Positions 1-9,498 are shown, counted from the stretch's first letter. The stretch is DNA of 64,000 nt from Schleiferiaceae bacterium (GCA_018402665.1 JAGYIN010000003.1:1-64000), one strand, 5' to 3'. The notes: a model not told the origin generated them from the letters alone. A program made the numbers and translations.

Positions 1-677
1 AGGGCACGAAAGCAGTGTACTACGAGCACAACAACAAATTAGAGTTGTTCTGGACCATGGTTCCAGCTTTGGCGCTAGCAGTACTGATCATATGGGGTCT
101 GAACGTTTGGAGTGGTTTAATGATGCCGGAAAACGAGGAGGAGCCGATCGTGATCGAGCTTTATGCGCAACAGTTCAACTGGACTGCCCGTTACAGCGGT
201 GGCGATAACCAATTGGGTTATGCTACTGTGCATGAGATTGGTGGATCAAATATTGTAGGGGTGGATATGGAAGACACTTATTCTTCTGATGATATCGTTG
301 CAAAAGAGTTGCACCTACCAGTCGGTAAGCCCGTTAAGTTTGAATTCCGCTCACAAGATGTGATTCATTCAGCGTACTTCCCGCACTTCCGAGCACAAAT
401 GAACTGTGTGCCCGGTTCAAAGACTTATTTTCAGTTTACGCCTACCGTCACAACCGCCGAAATTCGTCAGAACAAAGACGTAAAAAATCATGTTGAGGAA
501 GTGAACGATATTCGCACTGCAAAGGGCGAAGATTTGTGGGAGTTCAACTATGTTTTGTTGTGTAACAAAATATGTGGGGCTGCGCATTACAACATGCAAA
601 TGGATATCATCGTTGAAACCGAAGAGGAATACAACGCGTGGTTAAAAGAACAAAAAACGGTCGCTGAGACTTTGTAA
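1..677 (+). CDS. coxB: Cytochrome c oxidase subunit II (5' truncated by window edge)
   Basis: This is the membrane-anchored CuA subunit of a heme-copper oxidase, which takes electrons from cytochrome c and passes them to subunit I. The reading frame is open to base 1, so the true start and first membrane helix lie outside the window; the GTG at 15 is an internal valine. The second helix is visible (about residues 12-34 counted from that GTG), followed by the periplasmic cupredoxin domain. CuA ligands are visible as His118, Cys183, Cys187, His191 and Met194. The motif reads CNKIC rather than the textbook CSEIC, so Lys replaces the usual Glu. About 25 charged residues (roughly 147-172) are inserted between the first ligand and the Cys pair. 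coxA follows after 22 bases, which supports one operon. Confidence 0.95.
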   Translation, partial: GTKAVYYEHNNKLELFWTMVPALALAVLIIWGLNVWSGLMMPENEEEPIVIELYAQQFNWTARYSGGDNQLGYATVHEIGGSNIVGVDMEDTYSSDDIVAKELHLPVGKPVKFEFRSQDVIHSAYFPHFRAQMNCVPGSKTYFQFTPTVTTAEIRQNKDVKNHVEEVNDIRTAKGEDLWEFNYVLLCNKICGAAHYNMQMDIIVETEEEYNAWLKEQKTVAETL

Positions 678-699
678 TTAAGACGTAATTAAGAAAGCT

Positions 700-2496
700 A
701 TGTCAACTACTTCGACGAAAAACGAGCACTTTCAGGATCATTTGATGGAACACCATCACGAAGAGAACTTCTTCACGAAGTATCTATTCACGATGGACCA
801 CAAGATGATAGGTAAGCAGTTTTTGATTACCGGTATGATCATGGGTATTGTAGGTGTGATGATGTCAATGCTCTTCCGTTTAGAGCTAGCGTATCCCGAA
901 CAAAGTTTCCCTATCCTTGAGTTCTTCTTAGGCAAATGGGCACCTGATGGGGTAATGGATCCAAATATTTATTTGGCTCTTGTTACAATTCACGGTACTA
1001 TCATGGTCTTCTTCGTATTAACCGCGGGTCTTTCGGGTACGTTCTCGAACTTACTTATTCCATTGCAGATTGGTGCGCGTGATATGGCATCCGGTTTTAT
1101 GAATGCGCTATCCTACTGGTTCTTCTTCTTGAGTTCAGTAATTATGATCGCTTCATTATTCTTGGAATCAGGTCCTGCAGCAGCAGGTTGGACGGTATAC
1201 CCACCACTCTCAGCATTGCCACAAGCGATGCCCGGTTCAGGGGCTGGTATGACGCTTTGGTTGATTTCTATGACGTTATTCATCGTATCGTCTTTGTTGG
1301 GTTCGTTGAACTACATCGTGACCGTTTTGAACATGCGTACAAAAGGCATGAGCATGACGCGTCTACCGTTGACCATTTGGGCCTTTATGGTAACAGCAGT
1401 TCTCGGGGTGCTTTCATTCCCTGTACTATTAAGTGCTGCATTATTGCTTATGTTCGACCGCTTGTTAGGTACGTCGTTCTACCTCAGTGATATTTTTATC
1501 GGTGGTGAGGTGTTGAGCTACAGCGGTGGTTCTCCAGTATTGTACCAGCACTTGTTCTGGTTCTTAGGTCACCCTGAAGTATATATCATTTTATTACCTG
1601 CATTGGGTATTTCTTCTGAGGTCATCGCGACCAATTCACGTAAGCCAATCTTCGGTTATCGCGCAATGATCGGTTCGATTTTAGCCATTGCATTCTTGAG
1701 TTTCATCGTTTGGGGGCACCATATGTTTGTAACGGGGATGAATCCATTCTTAGGTTCAGTCTTTACGTTTACAACCTTGTTGATTGCTATTCCGTCAGCG
1801 GTAAAAGCCTTTAACTACATCACTACTTTGTGGAAAGGAAACATTCAGTACACACCTGCAATGTTGTTCTCTATCGGTTTGGTAAGTACGTTCGTTACAG
1901 GTGGTTTGACAGGTGTCATTCTTGGTGATTCAGCGTTGGATATCAACGTTCACGATACCTACTTTGTAGTGGCTCACTTCCACATCGTTATGGGACTTAG
2001 CGCTATTTTCGGGATGTTTGCGGGTGTTTACCACTGGTTCCCTAAGATGTACGGGCGCATGATGAATAAATCCATGGGTTATGCGCACTTCTGGTTAACC
2101 TTCATAACTGCCTATGGTGTATTCTTCCCAATGCACTTCTTGGGTATGGCCGGTTTACCTCGTCGCTATTACAGCAATACCGCATTCCCAATGTTCGATA
2201 ATTTGGCGGATATCAATGTATTGATTACCTATTTCGCAATTATTGGAGGTATTGCCCAATTGATCTTTATTTTCAACTTCTTCTACAGCATTTGGAGAGG
2301 TCCTAAGGCAACACAGAATCCTTGGAGGGCAAACTCACTGGAGTGGACCACTCCTGTAGAGCACATCCACGGAAACTGGCCAGGCGATGTACCTGTCGTT
2401 CACCGTTGGGCTTATGATTACTCTAAGCCAGGTTACGAGGAAGACTTTGTACCTCAAAATGTGCCATTGGCAGAAGGCGAGGAGAGCGGTCACTAG
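700..2496 (+). CDS. coxA: Cytochrome c oxidase subunit I
   Basis: This is the catalytic subunit of an aa3-type oxidase in the inner membrane: it reduces O2 to water and pumps protons. It has 598 residues and about 12 hydrophobic helices. Heme and copper ligands are in the expected places: His98 (low-spin heme), His291 and Tyr295 in the HPEVYI motif (CuB and the cross-linked tyrosine), His340-His341 (CuB), and His426/His428 in the AHFHIVMG motif. The ATG at 700 follows the coxB stop by 22 bases. The N terminus carries a His-rich stretch (residues about 10-21), common in the phylum. A strong terminator follows, so coxBA ends here; the other oxidase genes are about 20 kb downstream. Confidence 0.97.
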   Translation: MSTTSTKNEHFQDHLMEHHHEENFFTKYLFTMDHKMIGKQFLITGMIMGIVGVMMSMLFRLELAYPEQSFPILEFFLGKWAPDGVMDPNIYLALVTIHGTIMVFFVLTAGLSGTFSNLLIPLQIGARDMASGFMNALSYWFFFLSSVIMIASLFLESGPAAAGWTVYPPLSALPQAMPGSGAGMTLWLISMTLFIVSSLLGSLNYIVTVLNMRTKGMSMTRLPLTIWAFMVTAVLGVLSFPVLLSAALLLMFDRLLGTSFYLSDIFIGGEVLSYSGGSPVLYQHLFWFLGHPEVYIILLPALGISSEVIATNSRKPIFGYRAMIGSILAIAFLSFIVWGHHMFVTGMNPFLGSVFTFTTLLIAIPSAVKAFNYITTLWKGNIQYTPAMLFSIGLVSTFVTGGLTGVILGDSALDINVHDTYFVVAHFHIVMGLSAIFGMFAGVYHWFPKMYGRMMNKSMGYAHFWLTFITAYGVFFPMHFLGMAGLPRRYYSNTAFPMFDNLADINVLITYFAIIGGIAQLIFIFNFFYSIWRGPKATQNPWRANSLEWTTPVEHIHGNWPGDVPVVHRWAYDYSKPGYEEDFVPQNVPLAEGEESGH

Positions 2497-2521
2497 ACTC
2501 TAAACGTTTTTTTAAAAATTC

Positions 2522-2554
2522 AAATCCCCTTGCCTTTAGGTAAGGGGATTTTTT
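2522..2554 (+). terminator. Rho-independent terminator after coxA
   Basis: A stem of about 13 pairs runs from 2522-2534 to 2539-2551 (arms AAATCCCCTTGCC and GGTAAGGGGATTT, with one G-T wobble and a TTTA loop). It is followed by a run of T. It lies 25 bases after the coxA stop and 19 bases before the ruvB start, so it separates the two units. Confidence 0.9.
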
Positions 2555-2573
2555 GTGGTATTTTGTACAACCT

Positions 2574-3602
2574 ATGAACGAGCATCTAGACCCTACGGGG
2601 GAAAATTTTTCAAATACGGAGCGTGAAATAGAACGCAAGCTTCGCCCACTGTCCTTTGATGACTTTACGGGGCAGGCGACCGTATTAGAGAACCTTAAAA
2701 TCTTTGTTGAGGCGGCTAAGATGCGCGATGAGGCAATGGACCATGTCTTACTTCATGGCCCTCCCGGATTAGGGAAAACAACCCTCAGTCACATTCTAGC
2801 GAATGAGCTCGGCGTGGGAATCAAAATCACTTCAGGTCCAGTGTTGGATAAGCCGTCGGATTTAGCGGGTCTTCTAACGAACCTTCAAGAGAACGACGTC
2901 TTGTTTATTGACGAAATCCATCGTCTATCTCCGGTAATAGAGGAATACCTCTACAGTGCCATGGAGGATTTTAAAATAGATATCATGATTGACTCCGGGC
3001 CCAGCGCTAGGAGTGTCCAGATTGCTTTAAATCCATTTACTCTTGTTGGAGCAACAACACGTTCAGGATTACTCACAGCACCGCTTAGAGCACGATTCGG
3101 GATTAATGCCCGTCTGGAGTATTACGATGTTGAATTGCTCAGTACCATTGTCGATCGCAGTGCGGAAATATTGAATGTACCGACCGAATATGAAGCTGCA
3201 ATACGCATAGCGAGCAGATCGAGAGGGACACCGCGTATTGCAAACGCTTTATTGCGTCGTGTGCGCGATTTTGCTATGGTTAAAGGAAATGGATCTATTG
3301 ATGTGGCCATTGCAGAATACGGTTTAAATGCGTTGAATGTAGATAGCCGAGGCTTAGATGAAATGGACAATAAAATCATTTCTGTGCTCATTGATAATTT
3401 CGCTGGTGGTCCAGTAGGGCTCAGTACATTAAGTACGGCTATCGGTGAGCAAGCAGAAACCATCGAGGAAGTTTACGAGCCTTATTTGATCAAAGAAGGT
3501 TTTATTCTGCGCACGCCAAGAGGACGTATGGTTACAGAAAAGGCTTATCAACATTTAGGAAAGGCGCGTAAGGATGCAGGCGCAACCGGTTCGTTGTTTT
3601 AA
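2574..3602 (+). CDS. ruvB: Holliday junction branch migration ATPase RuvB
   Basis: RuvB is the AAA+ motor that drives branch migration of Holliday junctions with RuvA. The chosen ATG at 2574 gives 342 residues, the usual family length; an upstream GTG at 2553 lies inside the terminator T-tract and is rejected. Walker A (GPPGLGKT, residues about 63-70), Walker B (DEIHR from residue 113), the sensor region GATTRSG and the arginine finger in RARFG are all present, followed by the winged-helix C-terminal domain. Its stop shares one base with the queG start (TAATG), implying translational coupling. ruvA is separate, at 10384. Confidence in function is very high. Confidence 0.97.
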   Translation: MNEHLDPTGENFSNTEREIERKLRPLSFDDFTGQATVLENLKIFVEAAKMRDEAMDHVLLHGPPGLGKTTLSHILANELGVGIKITSGPVLDKPSDLAGLLTNLQENDVLFIDEIHRLSPVIEEYLYSAMEDFKIDIMIDSGPSARSVQIALNPFTLVGATTRSGLLTAPLRARFGINARLEYYDVELLSTIVDRSAEILNVPTEYEAAIRIASRSRGTPRIANALLRRVRDFAMVKGNGSIDVAIAEYGLNALNVDSRGLDEMDNKIISVLIDNFAGGPVGLSTLSTAIGEQAETIEEVYEPYLIKEGFILRTPRGRMVTEKAYQHLGKARKDAGATGSLF

Positions 3603-4525
3603 TGTCACCTGAAGCTGCTTCACGGATTATAAAACGTCTTGCAAAAGAGCAGGGATTTTTCGCTTGCGGTATAGCCAAAGCAGATTTCCTCGAGGAAGAA
3701 GCCACGGGATTAGAGCGTTGGTTGAACGCAGGATATCATGGCGAAATGTCGTGGATGGAAAACCACTTCGATGCGCGCTTAGATCCTCGAAAGCTGATGC
3801 CGGGCGCAAAATCCGTGGTTAGCGTGCTTTTAAATTATTATCCAGAGCAAGAACAAGAGGCCGGAACTCCAAAGATTTCAAAGTATGCGTACGGTCGAGA
3901 TTACCATAAGGTAATTCGTGGGAAACTCAAGCGCATGCTGGAAGGTATACGTGCAGAGATTGGTGAAGTGGAAGGAAGAGGATTCGTGGATAGCGCTCCA
4001 GTGATGGATCGTGCTTGGGCGCGTAGGAGTGGTTTGGGTTGGATTGGCAAGCACAGTTTATTATTGAGCAAGAAGGAGGGAAGTTTCTTTTTTATTGGCG
4101 AGCTGATTATTGATCTAGAATTGGTCCCTGATGGACCCAGTACGGATCATTGCGGGACTTGTACTGCGTGCATAGATGCGTGCCCGACACAAGCTATAGT
4201 CGCCCCGACAGTCGTGGATAGCAATAAGTGCATCAGCTACCTCACCATTGAGTATAAGAAGGCCTTGCCGAATGTATATCAAGAGAAGATGGAGGAGTGG
4301 GTGTATGGATGCGATGTTTGTCAGGATGTATGTCCTTGGAATCGGTTCTCAAAACCTACAAGTGAACCGGATTTCAAAATAAGAGACGCTGTAGCGACCA
4401 AAGGTTGGGAGGAATGGGAAGAGGTTACCCACGAATTATGGGATGAAATCATGAAAGGTTCAGCCATACGCAGAACGGGCTACGAAGGATTCAAACGCAA
4501 TCTCAAATTTGCTAAGAAACCCTAG
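3602..4525 (+). CDS. queG: Epoxyqueuosine reductase
   Basis: QueG catalyses the last step of queuosine synthesis, reducing epoxyqueuosine in tRNA with cobalamin and two [4Fe-4S] clusters. The 307-residue protein has the expected N-terminal cobalamin-binding region, the DSAPV motif with the likely catalytic Asp130, and two cluster motifs: CGTCTACIDACP (Cys184 onward) and CDVCQDVCP (Cys237 onward). It is shorter than the roughly 380-residue homologues that carry a C-terminal HEAT-repeat extension, so it looks like the short form. The ATG overlaps the ruvB stop by one base. Its stop overlaps the convergent lipoprotein gene by four bases. queD from the same pathway is at 39652. Confidence 0.95.
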   Translation: MSPEAASRIIKRLAKEQGFFACGIAKADFLEEEATGLERWLNAGYHGEMSWMENHFDARLDPRKLMPGAKSVVSVLLNYYPEQEQEAGTPKISKYAYGRDYHKVIRGKLKRMLEGIRAEIGEVEGRGFVDSAPVMDRAWARRSGLGWIGKHSLLLSKKEGSFFFIGELIIDLELVPDGPSTDHCGTCTACIDACPTQAIVAPTVVDSNKCISYLTIEYKKALPNVYQEKMEEWVYGCDVCQDVCPWNRFSKPTSEPDFKIRDAVATKGWEEWEEVTHELWDEIMKGSAIRRTGYEGFKRNLKFAKKP

Positions 4526-5355
4526 TTTACAGGAACTTCAATCACTTGAAGGATGCGGTAATTGGTTGGGTTGTAGACGTAAACAACAACGGCGGCATTT
4601 GCCTTAATCCAGCTGGTGTCCCAAGATCCTACAAAACTCTTAGAGAGTTCATCGCCTGGAACCATTGGGGAAGTTCCAAAACCGGCACCCCAAGTATCGG
4701 TTACATAATCGCGCAAAACATTCATATGTACATAATCAGAATCTCTAGTATCATCTGGCATGAGCTGGGGGCTAACGATATTACTTTCTTTAATTAATAC
4801 GACTATAGACAGGTCATGAAGTAGTGGTGTCTGAGGAAATCCTTCGGTTGAAACCTCTAACACAGTATCATTTACAACAATTGCTGAAGCCTCGAGCGCG
4901 ATTCGCAAGGTTGAGTCTATAGCTTCAGAGCTTAATGTGGGCCAGTTGGTATAAGCGGACCAGTGTCCATTCCCGGATGCGGTCCAATTCTCACGATTCA
5001 CCATACCTACCGGGAGAAAATTGGTTCCAAAAAAATTCTGGATGGTTTTTCCTTCGGGTGTAGTAAAATCAGTAGGGTAATCGGCGTTCGTATTGGTGAA
5101 GTTTCCGGGTCCCGCGTGAATTGCAAGGCCAATGATTCTTGAGCCGTAGGCATCTACTAACGCTTCAATAGCTTTCGAAGCTTTGGGACAATTTTTACAG
5201 CGATGGCCTGTAAAATCTTCGATGAGCACATTGCGTTGCTGCTGCGTACTGGTCGTATCCTGAATGTTTCCTTTGAACGGTTGGTCAATAACATCGCACG
5301 AAGGCGTCATGAAGAGCAAAGTTAAAATGCCGAGTGAAAGGAGGAATTGCTTCAT
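4522..5355 (-). CDS. Omp28-family lipoprotein with CxxC thioredoxin-like motif
   Basis: This is a 277-residue predicted lipoprotein. The signal sequence ends in a lipobox TPSC with Cys20 as the lipidated residue. The mature part begins with a thioredoxin-like strand and the motif FTGHRCKNCPKA (Cys53, Cys56), typical of the Omp28-related outer-membrane family; the rest is a beta-rich domain. The family has no established biochemical role, so a function in envelope thiol exchange is inference from the CxxC motif and from the neighbours. It is the last gene of a probable minus-strand operon, three bases after the DUF6029-type gene. It overlaps the queG stop by four bases in a shared CTAG, leaving no room for a terminator. 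Confidence 0.75.
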   Translation of the reverse strand: MKQFLLSLGILTLLFMTPSCDVIDQPFKGNIQDTTSTQQQRNVLIEDFTGHRCKNCPKASKAIEALVDAYGSRIIGLAIHAGPGNFTNTNADYPTDFTTPEGKTIQNFFGTNFLPVGMVNRENWTASGNGHWSAYTNWPTLSSEAIDSTLRIALEASAIVVNDTVLEVSTEGFPQTPLLHDLSIVVLIKESNIVSPQLMPDDTRDSDYVHMNVLRDYVTDTWGAGFGTSPMVPGDELSKSFVGSWDTSWIKANAAVVVYVYNPTNYRILQVIEVPVN

Positions 5356-5358
5356 GGT

Positions 5359-7041
5359 TTAGAAACTTGTAGTTAGGGAGAAACTCACACCATTCGATGG
5401 AGGAACAACGCGACACACACCGCCTACACAGAAAATACCACGCTGTTGGCGTCCGTAGGAAAGTTGGAATCTACTAGTGCCTTGCGAGTAGACCATGCTC
5501 GCTAGGGGATAATGGAGCTGTTGATCGGGGTCGGGATTACCGTAGTTGTAAATGTCCTGTACACTAAAGAACCAATGCGGTGCGATGCTGTATTCCACGA
5601 GCGCCATGGCCATACTGCCGCGATCGTCTTGCGTGGAGAGCAATTGGAATTCGTTGCGCAGGTAGTGTTTCGATTTCACCTTGTATAAGGTTTCTAAAAC
5701 GATCACATCTGCATCCATAGTCTTGATATTTTCAGGGTTGGAGAGCATGGGTTCGTCGCCCAATCCATCTTCAAGCACACTGCGGTTGTAATGCAAGTTT
5801 AAATAAGTGAGGTTGTACTTGAAAGATCTATTGACTTTTTTACTGATTTTAAAGTTGAGGTCGTGAAAATAGGGAATGGTTCCACGCTCCATTGGATCAC
5901 TGTAGTAGCCTTGTAATGTTCGAAGGGTATCATTTGAGGTTGCCACGTAGTCCTTATCAATACTTTGTACGGCACTGTAATTAATGCTTACAAGCGTCCC
6001 ATATTTCCCGCCGAGTTTAGATTTGCGTTTAAATCTATAATTGGCTTCCAATTGGATACCTTCTTCGCCATTAATTTGCGTCGCATACTGGTACAATGCC
6101 GGCAAAGCATAGGTATGAACCTCGGTTGTTGGGCTTAGATAGTTCACCAACATGTCGATGGTACTTCCATTGCGGTCACTTCTAAAGCTCATGTTATCTA
6201 TACGCTTTAAGCCTGCAATGACCCCGAGTCCATTTTTACTGTAACTAAGATTGGCGATAAAACCGTTTCCATCTTTGTAGATGTAGCCATTATCGGCACT
6301 AGGGTCGTTGGCTTTGTAAGCGAATTCTGTGTTTAATACCCACGGACCTTTCATCAATTGGGAACGAACACCTCCTGCAGCTACATTTTCGGGTAACACT
6401 AAAAACGGGTCGTTTGCCCGTTGGTATTTACTCATGTAGCTGGCACCGATTGTCCAACGAAGACCCAACGAGTCGAGCACATGCCAACGTTCGCTTAGAT
6501 TGATCTCAGCATCTACACCTCTCAAAAGTCCTGGGCTTTTTTCAAAATAGAAACGTTGCCTTCCCAGCACCCCTTTGAGGTAAACACCTTTGGCTAGATT
6601 TGCTTTTACGCGAACGCCATCCATTGCGTTATCATAGCCTAATCCTCGCTCTTCGTACGAGCGAAAAACCATACCGGAACCGAACTGCTCATAAAAGCTG
6701 CCTACGGTTACCTCGAGATGATCTTGTTTGAATTGTAAGTAGCGATAGGTGATGCCCTCGCCACGATACCCTTCTGGGAAACCGAGCATTACATTCTGAT
6801 AATTTTCATAGCGCAATCCTCCGGAAAAGTCACCGTCGGTATAGACGAAATTTGCATATCCCTGGCCTAGAAAACGTTCATCAGGATAGAACTCTCCGGT
6901 AGGATCAATGCCTTCATCGCGCAGGTACCATTGGCCGTCTAATTGAAAATTACCATGCAATTGGCCACCGTAAGAATCTTGTGCTATGGCTGCACCTGGT
7001 GCAAGGAGCAACGCAAGCAAGCGTAAGGCTAATCGGTTCAT
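5359..7041 (-). CDS. DUF6029-like outer-membrane beta-barrel protein
   Basis: This 560-residue protein has a clear signal peptide (ATG at 7041, cleavage after AIAQ) and then alternating amphipathic strands throughout, ending in a C-terminal Phe, as expected for an outer-membrane beta barrel. It resembles Bacteroidota proteins annotated DUF6029, found beside TlpA and Omp28 proteins; that match is from memory and not searched. A TTG nine bases upstream (7050) is rejected because the ATG begins a cleaner signal peptide. Two cysteines near the C terminus (in FCVGGVCRV) are spaced CxxxxC and could form a surface disulfide. It lies five bases after the TlpA-like gene. Function is unknown. Confidence 0.7.
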   Translation of the reverse strand: MNRLALRLLALLLAPGAAIAQDSYGGQLHGNFQLDGQWYLRDEGIDPTGEFYPDERFLGQGYANFVYTDGDFSGGLRYENYQNVMLGFPEGYRGEGITYRYLQFKQDHLEVTVGSFYEQFGSGMVFRSYEERGLGYDNAMDGVRVKANLAKGVYLKGVLGRQRFYFEKSPGLLRGVDAEINLSERWHVLDSLGLRWTIGASYMSKYQRANDPFLVLPENVAAGGVRSQLMKGPWVLNTEFAYKANDPSADNGYIYKDGNGFIANLSYSKNGLGVIAGLKRIDNMSFRSDRNGSTIDMLVNYLSPTTEVHTYALPALYQYATQINGEEGIQLEANYRFKRKSKLGGKYGTLVSINYSAVQSIDKDYVATSNDTLRTLQGYYSDPMERGTIPYFHDLNFKISKKVNRSFKYNLTYLNLHYNRSVLEDGLGDEPMLSNPENIKTMDADVIVLETLYKVKSKHYLRNEFQLLSTQDDRGSMAMALVEYSIAPHWFFSVQDIYNYGNPDPDQQLHYPLASMVYSQGTSRFQLSYGRQQRGIFCVGGVCRVVPPSNGVSFSLTTSF

Positions 7042-7046
7042 TTGTA

Positions 7047-7550
7047 TCAATGTTCGACCGATTCTCCGCGTGCCACTTTTGCAACGACTTCGGCTAGATT
7101 TTCTTCATCTCCAGGTGAATAGCCGCTGTGCTTCCATACGACTTCACCATCGGCATTCAATACTAAGGTGAAAGGCACATTAACGATACCGAGGTTGCGC
7201 TTTAGATCCTGATTTTCGTCTAAAAGAACGGTGTATTCCCATCCTTGACCTTGCACCATAGGGGCCACACGTGATGAGTTTCGAGTATCGTCAATACTTA
7301 CTGCTAAAACCTTCGCTCCGTATTCTTCTTCAAGGTCGATGGCGTAATCTGCAAATGCAGTTAATTCCTTTATGCAAGGCTTACACCACGTTGCCCAGAA
7401 ACCAATGACAGTAGGTCCTTCTGTACTGATTTGGTCCTTAATGTCGACGAGTTTTCCATCTAGGGTTTTAAGGGTTGTGCTGGGCAATTGTTGCGCCTGC
7501 ATTCCTACTGTGAGGAGCGTGACAGCGAATGCTGTGAATAGGTTTTTCAT
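7047..7550 (-). CDS. TlpA/ResA-family periplasmic thioredoxin
   Basis: This 167-residue exported thiol-disulfide oxidoreductase has a signal peptide (about residues 1-19) and a thioredoxin fold with the active site WCKPC (Cys56, Cys59) and a cis-proline in NVPF (Pro126). In this family such proteins reduce disulfides in cytochrome maturation or in secreted partners. The ATG at 7550 is the only good start. It is the first gene of the three-gene unit TlpA - DUF6029 - Omp28, with gaps of five and three bases. Upstream lies the terminator of the T9SS-exported Omp28-domain gene. A likely job is to keep the cysteines of the two co-encoded surface proteins in the right redox state (inference). Confidence 0.85.
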   Translation of the reverse strand: MKNLFTAFAVTLLTVGMQAQQLPSTTLKTLDGKLVDIKDQISTEGPTVIGFWATWCKPCIKELTAFADYAIDLEEEYGAKVLAVSIDDTRNSSRVAPMVQGQGWEYTVLLDENQDLKRNLGIVNVPFTLVLNADGEVVWKHSGYSPGDEENLAEVVAKVARGESVEH

Positions 7551-7566
7551 CTAGAGCGATTTAATC

Positions 7567-7596
7567 AAAAAAAAACGGGGGACCGAAGTCCCCCGT
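7567..7596 (-). terminator. Terminator after the T9SS Omp28-domain gene
   Basis: A perfect 9-bp stem (ACGGGGGAC and GTCCCCCGT, 7575-7583 with 7588-7596) closes a UUCG tetraloop on the minus strand and is followed by nine T on that strand. It lies about 20 bases after the stop at 7618 and upstream of the TlpA-like gene. Confidence 0.93.
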
Positions 7597-7617
7597 AAAA
7601 ATAGCAATTTTTAAGTC

Positions 7618-9498
7618 TTAGTGTGCAACGTTCAAACGTAAGGTCTTACTTACGCCATTCACATTGACGTTTACGAAGTATAAACCTGCACTTAATGTGC
7701 TGGTTTCTAAATTGATTTTTTGTGTACCTGCATCAAGCGTTTGCGCCTCTGTGAATACGGTTTGACCCATAGCATTCACAACGTTGATCGCAACATCTGC
7801 ACGGTCCATCAAGTCAATCTCTACTCCAGCGATATCGTTTGCAGGGTTAGGATAAACAGCGATGTAGCGAGCGAAATTATCCATCTCGTTTACGCTAGAA
7901 GTAGTGTATTCTGCATAAGCAGCTTGCAATACTTCACCTGTCGTGTTGTCTTGCAACCAAACAATGATGTCCATATTACTTGTACCCACCCAGAAATCAA
8001 AAGAACCTTGCGCTGGCGCACTGTTTACAGAGATGGTTGAGTTCGCGTAATGTGTGTAGGTATTACCTGCAGTCATTGAGCCCATGGCATGACCGTTTGC
8101 TCCGTCCATGAATTTACGGAATACGTGGTAGAAGGTCGTTTCACCGTTGGTTTGAACGTTGTGGTTGATTTCTTTCTCAATCATTGCCATGTGCAAAACA
8201 TTGTTCGAACCTAAATCACCCAATGCTTCAACTTCCGCATCACATTGAATGTATGTACCTGTAAAGCTCCACTCTGCAGATAATTCAGCAAGTGCAGGAA
8301 TACCGGTAACGATATCGATGTTTGCTTGGCTCGTAACAATATTAGAACCTGAATACACTACATCTGGAACACCAGAAATACCGTATGCACCACGACGGGC
8401 AGCAGCCTCTGAATTGTATGCAGGGTCATTACCCGGCGAAGGCCAGTTCATTTGGTACTTTACAGAAACCAATTGCGTACCTGACGTATTTGCGTCGTTA
8501 TCGTCTAGTAATTGCTTGTAACCGGGGTTAAAGCTCGCACAAGGTGCACAGGTAGATGAAGTGAACTCTTCTGCAAGTACTACGCGGTCAGCAGTTGCTG
8601 TAACCACTTCAATAGTAGCAGAGACCATATCGTTAGCTGTGTTTTGGTCATTCCCTCCGTTCAAAGAAGACGCCCATACATCTACGGTGTACGTTCCAGT
8701 AGAACTTGGGTTCCAGCTGGTACCGTGAGAATAGGTGTACGTTTGGTACGGCGCAATGCTCAATCCAGTTAAAGATTGCGTCACTGTGGTTCCATTATTG
8801 ATCTTGTAGTTCAAATCCATTGAAGTAATGGTTGTACCGCCGTAATTAGTAATGGTTCCTTCCAGCGTGAAAGGCGCGTTATTTAAACCAATGGTGCTGA
8901 ACATATCCAATGACTCCGTTGCTAAATCAAAGTTGTAAGGCGCAAAGATTGAGAAATCGTCAATTCCGAGACCATACAACCAACCACCAGCATCCTGGTA
9001 GTTGAAAGCAAACTGAACGTTGCTGTTACCGCAAGCAGCGCTGATGTCGACCCACTGTGAAGTCCAATCAGCTCCTGGAGTAATATCAGCGAGCGAAGTC
9101 CATGTTGTTCCTCCGTTCGTAGTGTACAAGAATTCCCCACCTTCTGTGGAGCCACTGTAAGTTGCACCGTAATAGAAACTTTTAAAGGTGGCGTGAAGAA
9201 CAGAGTAGTTACTCAAATCAAGCGTGTCCGTGATGAGGTATTCATCTGATTTATCACAGTTACAGTCATCATCGTTGGTTGCTACGATGTTTGAACCTGG
9301 ATCTGTAATGGTGAAATACTGCGAACTTAGTGATGAAGCGGAACCCGCGCCAAAACCACCGTCGGTAGCATTTGTAGATTGCGTCCAGCCTGTAGGGATA
9401 CCTGAGTTAAAGTCCCACGACTGAATCGTGCTCTGACCTTGTGCGAAAGCAGTTGCTGTAGCAAACAAAGCGGTGAAGGTGAGTAGAATTTTTTTCAT
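7618..9498 (-). CDS. T9SS-exported protein with Omp28-like CxxC domain
   Basis: This is a 626-residue secreted protein. A signal peptide (cut after AFAQ, residue 20) is followed by a jelly-roll domain of the choice-of-anchor J type (about 25-185), a CARDB-like beta domain (about 190-300), an Omp28/thioredoxin-like domain starting with EEFTSSTCAPC (Cys317, Cys320) with a GVPDV cis-proline element, and a type A T9SS sorting domain at the C terminus (VYPNPA onward, about residues 550-626). SprA-dependent export to the surface or medium is the expected fate. Substrate and reaction are unknown; disulfide exchange outside the cell is inference. It has its own terminator and precedes the TlpA - DUF6029 - Omp28 unit. 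Only weak promoter candidates are visible upstream. Confidence 0.85.
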   Translation of the reverse strand: MKKILLTFTALFATATAFAQGQSTIQSWDFNSGIPTGWTQSTNATDGGFGAGSASSLSSQYFTITDPGSNIVATNDDDCNCDKSDEYLITDTLDLSNYSVLHATFKSFYYGATYSGSTEGGEFLYTTNGGTTWTSLADITPGADWTSQWVDISAACGNSNVQFAFNYQDAGGWLYGLGIDDFSIFAPYNFDLATESLDMFSTIGLNNAPFTLEGTITNYGGTTITSMDLNYKINNGTTVTQSLTGLSIAPYQTYTYSHGTSWNPSSTGTYTVDVWASSLNGGNDQNTANDMVSATIEVVTATADRVVLAEEFTSSTCAPCASFNPGYKQLLDDNDANTSGTQLVSVKYQMNWPSPGNDPAYNSEAAARRGAYGISGVPDVVYSGSNIVTSQANIDIVTGIPALAELSAEWSFTGTYIQCDAEVEALGDLGSNNVLHMAMIEKEINHNVQTNGETTFYHVFRKFMDGANGHAMGSMTAGNTYTHYANSTISVNSAPAQGSFDFWVGTSNMDIIVWLQDNTTGEVLQAAYAEYTTSSVNEMDNFARYIAVYPNPANDIAGVEIDLMDRADVAINVVNAMGQTVFTEAQTLDAGTQKINLETSTLSAGLYFVNVNVNGVSKTLRLNVAH

